A DNA stretch of 64,000 nucleotides, from assembly GCF_023856365.1 (NCBI RefSeq), contig NC_064535.1, forward strand, positions 12,482,363 to 12,546,362, in the 5' to 3' direction. This stretch comes from Brienomyrus brachyistius. Its lineage: Eukaryota; Chordata; Actinopteri; Osteoglossiformes; Mormyridae. Below are positions 12,752-23,800 of this stretch, piece by piece. The notes beneath the pieces were generated by a model, which was not told the origin of the DNA, made no database searches, and worked only from the letters and a program-made list of their open reading frames with translations. The translations under genes were made by a program, and so were the position numbers. Each line of letters begins with the position of its first letter. The stretch's first letter is position 1.

Positions 12752-14438
12752 GTTCTGGCAGAGCAGTTCGATGACTTGTGATCCTTTCCACCAGGCTCTG
12801 CCACTTCTAATCCAGCTGGCTTTCCATGTTTGCTTCCTGCATGCCCATATCTAGTCTTCTTTGGGTCACATGATTTACCACACGTCTTCACTTTTTAAAA
12901 AAAATTTTTGTTCATCTTGGCAGTGATCGAGATGTGGTTTAATGAAAAGAGGTTATTCATTAAAAGAAGGGTGCAATTTTCACTTACAGCCCTTTACTCC
13001 TGGTTTTGGAGGTAGACATTGCAGCATGCACTTCATAATTATTATCTGTAGACCAGTGTTTGTAGGCAGGATTATGGGTAATTTGACCCTTAGTCTTAAA
13101 CCCTTACTATTTCCTTGTAAAAAGCTTAATTTCACGTAATGTAAATGTACGCTCTCCATGAGCTCACAAAAGTACACGCTCTGTGCCGAAAGGGGTCTTT
13201 ACTGCATTCATTATGTTCTGTTCACAGGATATTGAGAAACCTTTTTCATACCTTTAGCCATCACCATTAAGCGCTATATCTTTGTCTCATATTACTGATT
13301 ACCAGCTACCTCCTGAGCGGCACAAATCTGTAGTGAAACTGGCATAGGTGACTTTACTTCTTATGATCTTCAACACAGTGAAATTCTTATGCTTTGGGGG
13401 GAGTGGGGGGGGGGCATGACGGAATAGGACAAACAGCGTGATTCTTCCTACATGGAAGTTTTTGGCTCGTCTCCTCCGTCGTCTGGTATTCTTTGTCTTC
13501 TCTCTTCCCATTTTTCATGTACAGTTCTATAATGGACTGCCACACACCCTCGTCAAGCACCTTAGGCTAAAATTGTAAGGCACATTACACGATGGTGCAA
13601 GACAAGACAGTGCAGTATTAAATTGCGTAAACAATTATACGTGTGATGAAAATGTAATTACGTAATGAAAAAACTCTAAACAATATGAAATAGTAAATGG
13701 ACTGTCGCACATGAATGTGCTTGGCAACCACTTCTCGTAGTGCAAGGGGGGAAACGTCAGTGAAGTAACCTCACTTTGAGTGGAGAATGAGCTGATGAAA
13801 TTTCCCCATTCTTTGCTATGTCTGATCATCCAACTCAGTCAGCTCAATCACTTCTTTTAGTAGTTCTGTGTTTAGCTCTGGTGCTGCTAACTTTGACCGA
13901 AGTCTAAATATCGGCTTAGCAATATCGACATCACAATGATGCTGATGTCATTTTTTTTAATGTAACATCTGTATCAGCTGATGTTCATCGTATGCATTGT
14001 GCATCTCCAATGGTTTTGTTGTGGTTGCTGATGGTCACAAAGAAATCGGTACATTACCAGGGTTTCAATCAGTTTAATGAATAAGCTTGGCAATAAGTTA
14101 ATGTTCATACAGTAAGAGCACAGACATGGTTTGATTACAGTACAGCCAGAAGCTTTCAAATGATTTGCTGTGGTAACAACAAACCACACAGCAGTAGTTT
14201 ATTTTTAGGTGCACCAGCATACATGTGAGCTGCTGCTTTTTACTGAGGAAAAGGCAGATCCTGGTCTGGATGCTGCTAGGATGGAAGGAGAACATCCTTA
14301 TTATGTATATTTTCTTTGGTCCCGAAAGTAGACACAGGTACTGTGACAGTGACATGCGTGGCCCCACAGAACCGCCACACCGGCCACATTTTCCACCTCA
14401 GTGGACAGCAGTCCGCTTAGTCACATGAGCCTTGAGGA
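12752..14438. other. Interval between the two chemokine genes
   Basis: No additional exon recognised. It should hold the promoter of chemokine A (minus strand, just above 12751) and the 3' untranslated region of chemokine B. A TTTATT at 14198-14203 reads AATAAA on the minus strand, 236 bases past the chemokine B stop. A G-rich tract lies at 13396-13416. Confidence 0.5.
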
Positions 14439-15962
14439 TCATGATTGCAAGGCCCTTTGCTTTGTTCCTCTGCTCCTCTTGGATGTCTGCCTCAATTTCT
14501 GTGTCTGATTCCGTTTGTGTTTCGGTCTTCGTTTCTGCGGCTGCAGGCATTGCTTCTTTTCCTTGTTGCTTTTAGCCATTCTTGAGAGAAGGGGAGATGT
14601 GGGAAATCAGTGCTGTGGACACCAAGCTAAGCGGCACAGGCAAGGTATACAGTCAGACTCCAAAGCTGCATGGTGCATGAGTAAGGAGCGAATATTTAAA
14701 TTACACTGTCAATTAGTGTTAAGCTGTCTGATGGCTTGGGGGTAGAAGCCCCTTCTGAGCCTCTCAGTTCTCACTGGAAGACTGCAGAAGTGCTTTCCAG
14801 ACCTCAGCCCGGTAAAGAGGTAGCTGTTTGGGTGAGTTGTGTCCCTGCTGGTTTTGGCTGCTCTGCTCCTGCAGTGGCTGATGTAAATGTTTTGCAGGGA
14901 GGGCAGGTCAGCCCATTGCAAACTGTGAGGCTCCCAGAAGCTCTCAGTTGGTAATTATTGTGTCATCCTCTCTAACAGTTACACCTCATTAACAAGTGGG
15001 CAGCCGCCTTGGCTGTCTGTGGCATTTTTAAGTGCAAAAAAAACAGAGTGTCTGAATCTTGTCAGGTGAACCGCAGAGCTGGTTGAAGGAGTTTCTCAAA
15101 TTGGTCCTTGGGGACTCAGACAGTCCAGTAGGGAGCTGGGAAGGAGCAAAAATGTAAACTGTCTGGCAGAGAGCAAAAACGTGGACCATCTGGGGGTCCC
15201 CAAGGACCAATTTGAGATATACTGGGTTAAACATTGTTTAGTAGGATGGCTGGTTAGATGTGAGGAGGATGTTTGCTCATCATACCTTTCCAAACATTTT
15301 AGCAGTTGTTTCGCCTGCTTCCCAGAAGGATTTAAGCACACGTTAATGGGTTGACCATCTCCTGCTTGAGCTTTCAGTGTAACTCTAGAAAGGGAGGCAA
15401 GATCCATCAGTACAACTTCAAAGTAGACTATAAGAATCTTAGATAGCAAAATATTGAGGCTGTGCCCACAGGGTACTATGTGATACCTACATGATTTCAT
15501 CGTTTTTACAGTGAGGACCTTTTTCGATGACATTAATATCACTTAACGGTTCCTTGACGACTTCAGTCACCTTCGGGCAAGCACATCTTAAGGGAACATA
15601 GACTGCTTCCACCTGTCCTGTGTTTGGAGGAAAAGAACATTAGCCTCATTGAATGCAAAATGAGATTACCGTATTCCATATTATCACTTAACTCCGATAT
15701 CTCTTCCAACTGGTTTAAACTTTCCCTTTTGTAATTTAAAAGTCATGCGTACATTTAACATTATTAAGAAGTGCGGACCGGCTGCATGGTCATTAGATTA
15801 GATTTCTTTGTCATTGGACGGAGACTCGTAAAACACGTGGAAGTTAATGAAAAATGACAGCTGAAAGCATGCGGGTCTTTCGGTAAAATGTAATCGCGTT
15901 TCGTTACCTGACATGAGCACGGCGCCGATCAGGCACAGGAGTAGTCCAGGTGCTGCGTTCAT
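14439..15962 (-). CDS. CXC chemokine B with long basic C-terminal tail, 4 exons
   Basis: Secreted non-ELR CXC chemokine. Exons on the minus strand: 15908-15962, 15491-15617, 15286-15384 and 14439-14580, total 423 bases (140 residues), phases 1, 2, 2. Exon 1 is exactly as long as in chemokine A (55 coding bases) and encodes the signal peptide MNAAPGLLLCLIGAVLMSG. The CXC motif is C30-A-C32 (LRCACPKVTEV), paired with C55 and C77 (INVCLNPSGKQAKQLLKC). C91 matches the fifth cysteine of gene A. Exon 4, behind a strong pyrimidine tract ending TCTCAAG, adds 46 residues, very rich in K/R and carrying a further cysteine (C105). This resembles the basic tails of CXCL9-type ligands, which bind glycosaminoglycans (inference). 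Alternative: reading through the exon 3 donor into the intron would give a hydrophobic tail, which is less plausible. No orthologue name is assigned. Confidence 0.82.
15089..15224. mobile_element. Small hAT-like MITE in chemokine B intron 3
   Basis: 136 bp with near-perfect inverted cores, CTCAAATTGGTCCTTGGGGA on the left and the same sequence in reverse on the right. The flanks GGTTGAAG and GGTTAAAC look like an aged 8-bp target duplication, the size used by hAT transposons. The interior carries GGAGCAAAAATGT, also present in the element at 26349. Confidence 0.7.
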
Positions 15963-16770
15963 GGTGAATCGCTCGGCTCATTGCAAATCGGAGCCGCATT
16001 TTAAACGCTCCGGCTGGAGTTCCCCTGAATTTCCCGTAAACGCCCCCGCTGGAGAATCCATAGAAGAAAAGCCCAGGAATCTCATGCCAAAAGAAACTCG
16101 CATTGCAAAACCAACAGCATTTCAGTTTGAGCGAATGTTCAACAGGAAATGACACGCGAACTAAGCAATGCAAAATGGGGTGTAATTACAGCAAAACACT
16201 TTCTACATTTAAAGTTAATCATTCGTGAATAGGTTCTTCTGGTGGAACCGGTTAATCAATATCCTTCGCCTGTTAATTTTGAATCCTTTAAACATTCGTG
16301 ACCTATAGCTGGGGGGTGCGGTGCGAATTTGAGTGGGGCAATGCGAATACTTGTTTTAACAGCTGGACTTTTCAACCTTTCCTGTCCGACAACAGAGTGG
16401 TAAAATGTATTAACCTTTAATAATGATTGGTGTTTCATTAGTTTCGAAGCTTTAGTTCCATAAGTGGATTTAATTTGTGGCTTAGATGATGTATTTCAAA
16501 TCTTTCATCATAAGGATTGTTAGTGAAACAGGGATTTCAACCTGCTGTACTCCAGATCCTTTAATCCTGATTCTTTTATCTTTAATTGGAGCCCTGCCGT
16601 GTGCTGCAGGGCAGCACGGTGGTTCATGGTGTCACATGTTCTCCTGCCTTTGCTGTGTGTGTGTGGATATTGCCTGTTCTTCGTGTCCTGTAGGTTTCAC
16701 GCCACAATGCGAAGATATGCAGTTAGGTATGGAAGCTCATTTCCGGCAGTAAATAAAGCAGAAATTGCGA
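15963..16770. other. Upstream region of chemokine B
   Basis: The minus-strand promoter of chemokine B must lie in the lower part. No TATA box was convincingly placed. The rest shows no exon or repeat that I recognise. Confidence 0.4.
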
Positions 16771-17225
16771 GAAAGTCATAATTACGAGATAAAAAGTAAT
16801 AATTGCGAGATAAAAACGCATATGCTCACACACCAGTGGAATTTCACATCTTGGGTTTGAGGTCTCATTCAGTTTGACATAGGGATGGATGACTATATTG
16901 AGGATTACTTTAAACGTGGCTTTACAACAAAGGAAATACTTAATTTGCTTGTTGAATTGCATCCCATTGTATTAAGCAAACACACCCTTGAGAGGATTTT
17001 AAGCAAAAAGCAACTCTTACGACGGAAGAATAAAACCGATGCGGCTGAGGTGGCAATTTTTATCGAACAGCAGTTGCAAACGCCTTAATTTGTAATGATT
17101 TACGTTCGAACTGCGTTTCTTCACATTGACGCCAATGAGGCGATGACAGGCCTTCAGCTGGACTAGAACGCATGCGTATTTCTTATCTCGTAATTTCGGC
17201 GTTTTATCTTGTAATTTCGACTTTC
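16771..17225 (+). mobile_element. Short DNA transposon with doubled inverted end repeats
   Basis: Each end holds two tandem copies of a roughly 25-base motif. On the left they are AAGTCATAATTACGAGATAA and then GTAATAATTGCGAGATAAAA. Read in reverse, the right end gives AAGTCGAAATTACAAGATAA and then GCCGAAATTACGAGATAAGA. The outermost bases are GAAAGTC on the left and GACTTTC on the right, and ACGCAT closes both inner borders. Between them lies a 67-residue reading frame (16885-17088). The symmetrical double ends mark it as a DNA element, too short to encode a whole transposase. The family is not named with confidence. Confidence 0.7.
16885..17088 (+). pseudogene. Truncated HTH-type transposase/integrase N-terminus
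   Basis: 67 residues starting MDDYIEDYFKRGFTTKEILN. The segment FTTKEILNLLVE...LSKHTLERIL looks like a helix-turn-helix of the resolvase/insertion-sequence type, followed by the basic stretch SKKQLLRRKNK. It resembles, from memory, the N-terminus of a family of fish proteins that continue into an integrase (DDE) core. Here a stop (TAA) follows ...EQQLQTP and no core is present, so it cannot catalyse transposition. It could be a captured fragment inside a non-autonomous element. Confidence 0.5.
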
Positions 17226-17821
17226 TATTAAATTTATTTTCTTTTACTGGCGTAAATGGGCTTCCATGGTTGCATAGTTCACTCTAAATTAGTTAATTGT
17301 AGTGTGTGATCCAGAGTGTATGTGTGTTCACTATAGTGAACTGGCATCCAGGATATTCCCAGGCTTGTGGCCTAAGTTGCCTGATTCTAACCAGGATAAG
17401 CATTTAGAAGAGTGATGGATGGTGTCTTGTGTTTTGTGGCCTTAACTAAGTAACTTTCATTTCACTGTTTGTAACTTTGGATTACAAAACTTCAGTTTCA
17501 CTTCCTTGAGGTGGTTAGAAAGTTTTTTTTTTTTTTGGTAGCTGAATCCATCACCAAACTTTTGTTTTCCTTCAACATCATATTTTTTAAAGGGACATTA
17601 GCGCTCAGATTTTTGTTGTTCTCTCCTGTAGTCGTGCACCACCCCTGTTTCTATGTTTTTAATGTACCTTCTGCATTCAGTTTCACTGCATGCTCACTGA
17701 CATTCACTGCGCTACCCCCTGACAGTCTTAGACACTTCCACTGGATGTAACTGCTTCATGGGAGTCAGTGACTGAGCTGCACTTTTCCCACACACGTGAT
17801 ACATTGCAGCAAGTGGTCAAG

Positions 17822-20800
17822 ATGGAGGACTGCCATGCAAGCTTGGTAAAGATCAGCAAAGACAAGGTCCTTACCAGGTGAGTTTGCCTGGACTTCCCGT
17901 GGGTCTCTGTGTCTTCTGCTCCTCAGTCGCCTGACCTGTTCCTGTTCTGCTTTATTTTTATTTTTAGAACTGAGATGATGTCCCTGCTGAAAACCTATAA
18001 CTGTTACCATGAAGGGAAAAGTTTTCAGCTTCGGAGTCGAGAGGTACATACGGCTTTCCTGGCAATTTCTGCTACTTAACACTATTTGATCTTGAATTGT
18101 GGGTCATTTAGGCCACTTAAAAAAAAATTAAAAATTAGTTCTCGTCCCCGCCCGACCCGCCGAAATGCCTCCGACCCAAATTTTTTATTTTTTTTTATTT
18201 CGTAAAAATCGCATGGAAAATGCCCAAGAATGACAAAATTTGAATTTCCCGCACATTCCACATCAACGATTGATCCACATTGTGTAATCCTAGTCTTGGA
18301 ATGGTTTCATGAACCTAAATTTGTCTCTACCTGAGATGGGCTGGTGGAAAGATTTAAATCTGGGGAAGTGATGTGGTACATGTTCTTAAGTACTCGTTTG
18401 TAGAGTTGCATTTCCTTGTTCAACCATTCAGGTTCCTGTATTTTGTAAATTCCTCGTGTTTTAACATGTTTTAATACACTTTCTTTCTAGATGTATATTT
18501 TAAAATCTTGGTTGTTCATTTAGAATGGGAATGACAAACAGAATATTGGTTTCAAATAGTATCATTTTTATATTCACGAATGAAACATCAGCATAAAGTA
18601 TCCAAATCCATAGTTGGGAAGGCATTTACGAGATACACATGGATCAAGGAATTTACATTCTTGTATTTTCTTACATTTAATATATTTGAAACGCAACAAA
18701 CGAAGAACTGAGGAGGCGTACTAAGTAGGCCTGCTCTCTTCGGTATGTATTTTCAAATATGTATTTTCTTACATATTTGAAAGTCCAAACAATCAAAATT
18801 TGTAAAAAAAAAAAAAAATCCCGCCTGCCCGACCCACCCCCTCCAAAAAAAAAGGACGAGAACCCATTTTTTTTTTAAAAGTGGCCTTAAAATGCTCATT
18901 TAAGGATTAAAGTTCAGTCGTGCGGAAGGTATGTCAGTTTGGCAAAAAGGACGGGCACAGATATGATTCTAGCCTCTGAGATTATTTGATATCTATAGCT
19001 CAGGCTGCTTTTTTTCAGAATTCTGGGCTTCATATCTCAAGTTGAGTTCTAATCTTGTCCTACTACTGAATGGCTTTCAATGACGAGACTTTAAGGGCAT
19101 GCTTCAGTGAAAACTCCCACCAGATTTTCCCATGTTTATTCAACAAGTACATCCATGCATCTTGCCAAGGGAATCATAACTGGCTGTGCATGAGCAGTCA
19201 TGAGGTTGGCAGTCAACAGATTATGAAACGATCAGGAACTTGGCCAAGAGGGCAGATTTGGGTGGGAGAGATGAAACAGGCATTCCTGTGTGTGGCTGCC
19301 ATTCCTAGAATGTAAGGCATCCTTCCCAATAGGTGTGATGTGTTGCACCTACCCATATGTGACAGGAAATAAGAAATGCTTCAGGGAAAGGCTGGTCTGG
19401 AATTAAGTCACCCCACAACCTCTTCGGGGGAAATGTCCAATATACCAAGATGCCGTGTAGCACCAGTGCAGGCATCACTGTGTAACAGTGAAATGGGTTG
19501 AAACACCTATTGTACCATTTACTGAGTCATGGCTGGCTTTTAATTTAAGAATTCTGAAGTGTTTTGTCACTGACAGGTATATTTCAATAATTGTCACAAG
19601 GCATGAGGGTGTTGGTGTGTGTTACCTGAGCTACATCCAGCTCAATTGACTTTGGGGGTGGGGGGTGAAACTCTCTTCAATCATCAGCTTATATCTGCAC
19701 GCCAACCATTCTGTCACTGTCCAACATGAGATTTAGTAAGATTCCCATGTCAATTAAATGTCAAGTGCATTTTTGACTTCATATCATATACACAACATCC
19801 ATCCATCCATTATCTTCCGCTTATCCGAGTTCGGGTCGCGGGGGCAGCAGTCTCAGCAGGGAAACCCAGACTTCCCTCTCCCCGGCCACTTCATCCAGCT
19901 CCTCCGGGGGAATCCTGAGGTGTTCCCAGGCCAGCCGAGAGATGTAGTCCCTCCAGCGTGTCCTGGGTCTTCCCTGGGGCCTCCTCCCAGTGGGACATGC
20001 CCGGAACACCTCCCCAGGGAGGCATCCAGGAGGCATCCTAATCAGATACCCTAGCCACCTCATCTGGCTCCTCTCAATGCGAAGGAGCAACGGCTCTACT
20101 CTGAGTCTCTGCCGAATGACTGAGCTCCTCACCCTATCTCTAAGGGAGAGCCCAGCCACCCTGCGGAGGAAACTCTTTTCGGCCCCTTGTACTTGCTATC
20201 TCGTTCTTTCGGTCACTACCCATAGCTCATGACCATAAGTGAGGGTAGAAATGTAGATCGACTGGTAAATCGAGAGCTTTGCCTTTTGGCTCAGCTCTTC
20301 ACCATGACAGACCAATGCAGCGCCCGCATAACTGCTGAAGCCACATCGATCCGCCTGTCGATCTCTCGCTCCATCCTTCCCTCACTCGTGAACAAGACCC
20401 CGAGATACTTAAACTTCCCAACTCAGAGAGCACTCCATCCTTTTCTGGCTGAGGACCATGGTCTCAGATTTGGAGGTACTGATTTTCATCCCAGCCGCTT
20501 CACACTCAGCTGCGAACTGCTCCAGTGAGAGCCGAAGGTCATGGTTTGATGAGGTCAACAGAACCACATCATCTGCAAAAAGCAGAGACCTAATCCTGAG
20601 GTCACCAAACAAGACACCCTCAATGCCCTGGATGCGCCTAGAAATTCTGTCCATAAAAGTTGTGCCCATAAAAGGTGTAGTTACTCTCCAAAACCTCTAG
20701 ATGGAAGCACTTGAGCCTGTTTGTTGACGTCTTTGACCGTTAACCACTCTTGGATCATTTTGACTCATCCTCCTCATCTTCGGGGGAAGAGCATGCCATT

Positions 20801-23800
20801 AATCCGGCTTCCAAAGCAGCCATGTCTGCTGAGTGCAGATAGGCCAAAATTGAGAAGAACATGGTGAGAGGGAACACATTTCTTGTTTTCCTTTTTTACG
20901 AGATTGCTTAGTTGCTCAGTGATCAGATGTGGTGTCATCAGACTCCCTTTATTTAGGCAGATATGTACACACATGATTGTTTGGCACTGATCCAAGACCA
21001 CATTGTATATTGTCTGGCTACAAAACACTCAGTTGTGGTTAAATCAGTTAAGATATCTGGTCGGGCTGGTTCTAGACTTATGCCTTTGATATGCTATATA
21101 AGTTCAGGTGGCATTATGTTAGGGGGGGGGGCTTCCTGTCTATTCCAGGCCCTGTGCCATGTTGTTGAGGGTGTCTAAGTAGGACATATCTGTGAAAGAA
21201 GCCGTTAAGATCTCTGTTGGTTCTGGGCTGATGCACCTTTAGCGCTGAGAGCAAAAAGCTTAACATCATTTTCAACTGTTCTAGCAGAGTGCAGAAATTC
21301 CATGTGCATGTGTGTCTCTATAATAGCTGTGACATCCATCCATTTTCCAAACCGCTTATGCTACTGGGTCGCGGGGGGTCCAGAGCCTATCCCAGAAGCA
21401 ATGGGCACAAGGCAGGGAACAACCCAGGGCGGGGCGCCAACCCAACACAGAGCACAGTCACACACCATTCACCCACCCACCCAGCCACCCACACACACTT
21501 TGGTAACTCCGATTAGCCTCAGCTTGTTTTTGGACTGAGGGGGGAAACCGGAGTACCTGGAGGAAACCCCACGACGACATGGGGAGACTCACATGTGACC
21601 CAGGCGGAGACTCGAACCCGGGTCCCAGAGGTGTGAGGCAACAGTGCTAACCACTGCACCACCATGCCCCCCCTAGCTGTGACATATGAAATGTAAAATT
21701 AATCAACCACCCAAGTAGCTGCACCTTTGAGAAACTGGACTTGTTTGCGGGTTTGTCATTTCTACTTCGTTGTATGGAACAGGGTGGCAGTTGATGGTGG
21801 TAATCTGATTATTTTGGTCTTTTTTCTGTATGTTTTAGCCAATAGGGACTGGCTTAAATATCAGGCGACTGCGCTGACCAGGAACCTCAGCTGATGGGGA
21901 TCTGAATCAGAACTGAAGGGAACTGAAATCCCCAAGTCAGCAGACAGGCGCACCACCAGATTCATTCCTCGTCTTTGTTGGCTGAGCTGCTGGCTTGCCT
22001 GGCCACCAGTTAGCATAATAACTGAATTCTTTCCCAAAAGGGCTTTTTCCCCAGAAGTACCTAGCCTGACAGTTACAGGTGGATCTCTTATACACAAGTG
22101 GATCAGATTACTGTAAACCCCTCTGTTACCCGGCACCTGTGCTGATGGGAAGCCAGCAGCTTTGGGTCTTGAAGATGTAGGGGGAAGAGAAAATCCACAC
22201 AGAGGAACTTGGAAAGGGGGTTAGCAATGAGAGAGTTAAATCAGGGGAAGTGAGTTTCCTTCCAATAACACAATGCTGTGAGCTCATTTGCTTTGTCTGT
22301 AAACACTGTTTAAACACCAGAAGTGTTTAGCAGATGGTTTAAACCTCGTACATTTTACAAAGTACCTCAGATGAGCAGTTTCGCATTTTATTACAAAAAT
22401 CATTAATATTCTTCTGGCTGTAAACATTAGCCCTGCACAGCAAGACCCTCTGAAATAACTCTGTAATAACTTATAGGAGCAAAGTCGTCTTTCTGCAGTC
22501 GCAGTCCTTCAGAGCAGATGTGAAGCACGCAGAATGCCGTTCCGCCTCTGCATTTGCGCAGACCCTCTGGGCAGCCCCATGTCCTTCAGAGCAGGCATAA
22601 AGCGGCAGGACCGCTGTCATCTCGCTGCATCTGCGCAAACAGCCAGTCCAGTGGGTCCCTCGCGCAGTCCCTCTGCTGGGACATCCTGAGTGCCGCCTCA
22701 CAGGATGTGCCACGGGCCCGGTACGCTCTGGGGGCAGGCCGGGCCGGGGCCTTGGTGAAGAGACGCGGCCGCTGCGACCGTGGGACCCTGAGTGGCCCGA
22801 AACTGGGGCGTGCCAGCTCTTTGATGGAGTCCACGTAGTCCTCCATGGACTGGGCGGGCTGGGCATGGCAGGGCCCCTGTGTGGGGGCGTCCTCCTGCGT
22901 CTCACTGATTGTGGGCAGGGGCTCCACTGCCAGAAGCAGTCTCCTGGGTTTCATTGCGCGAGAGGTGACCCCAGACGGCATCGGCAGCCTGTCTGCAGGC
23001 AGACAGAGTGCAGGCTGTCAGGATTACGTCATTCCCGTATCTGTTAGTCACATTGGTGTATTTCATTTTTTTTAATTACCTCACTTATTATGTTAAATCT
23101 ACTGTTCATGTCTGACAATCAAAAACAAATTCTAGCAAATTACTCCCTTACCTCTCAGGTAAACGGTTCTGTCTGGTGAATGTGCAGCCGGCTATGTGCC
23201 TCAGGCCTGTCTGGTGAGCGTGTAGCTGGCTTTGTTCCCCAGTTGAGTCTCTGTCGTCTTGACGCACTGTCTGAGCTGTTTTGAGGTGCGTCAGGAAAGC
23301 TCAGGCTTTTTATAACGCACCAGGGTGCAAGCCAGTGCCCCTAAATATAACCCTGAAGCGTGCTCTCTCTCTCTCTCTCTCTCTTTCCCATAGGATGTGT
23401 GCATATGCGCGCGTCCATGCGCACGTGTTTACTCAGGCGTGCGCAGGAAGCCGAGGCATGGCCGCTGACCATGGCCGCAATGAGCAGCCGTCCCTGTGTT
23501 TACACAAGTGGAACAATGGTGCTCATTGTGTGCATGGTCCAGCGCTACGGACTGGTGGGAATCGAGATTCTCGGGTATTAGCTGGGCGGAGGTCCAGGGG
23601 AGTGCCGTGTCTCTATGTGCTCTAGGTGTCTCCCCTACGTTTATGTGTAACGTGGTACATTCACATGACGGTCGTAGACGCTGTCAGTCTTGCGGCACAT
23701 AGGACCTCTGGGAAATGGGGCCGGCGTGTCCGACCCTTTGAGAGGCCCCAGGTGCCCAGCTCGGGCGGCGTGGCCTATGGGAACCGGCTCCCTGCCCCAG

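Noticed and set aside
12348..12791. Overlapping open frames on both strands (115 and 137 residues)
   Set aside because: They are shadows over chemokine A exons 1-2; the true frame has the signal peptide and CXC motif.
22471..22905. 144-residue minus-strand frame overlapping depp1
   Set aside because: Alternate frame of a GC-rich gene, Arg/Pro-rich with no similarity. The depp1 frame has the conserved blocks.
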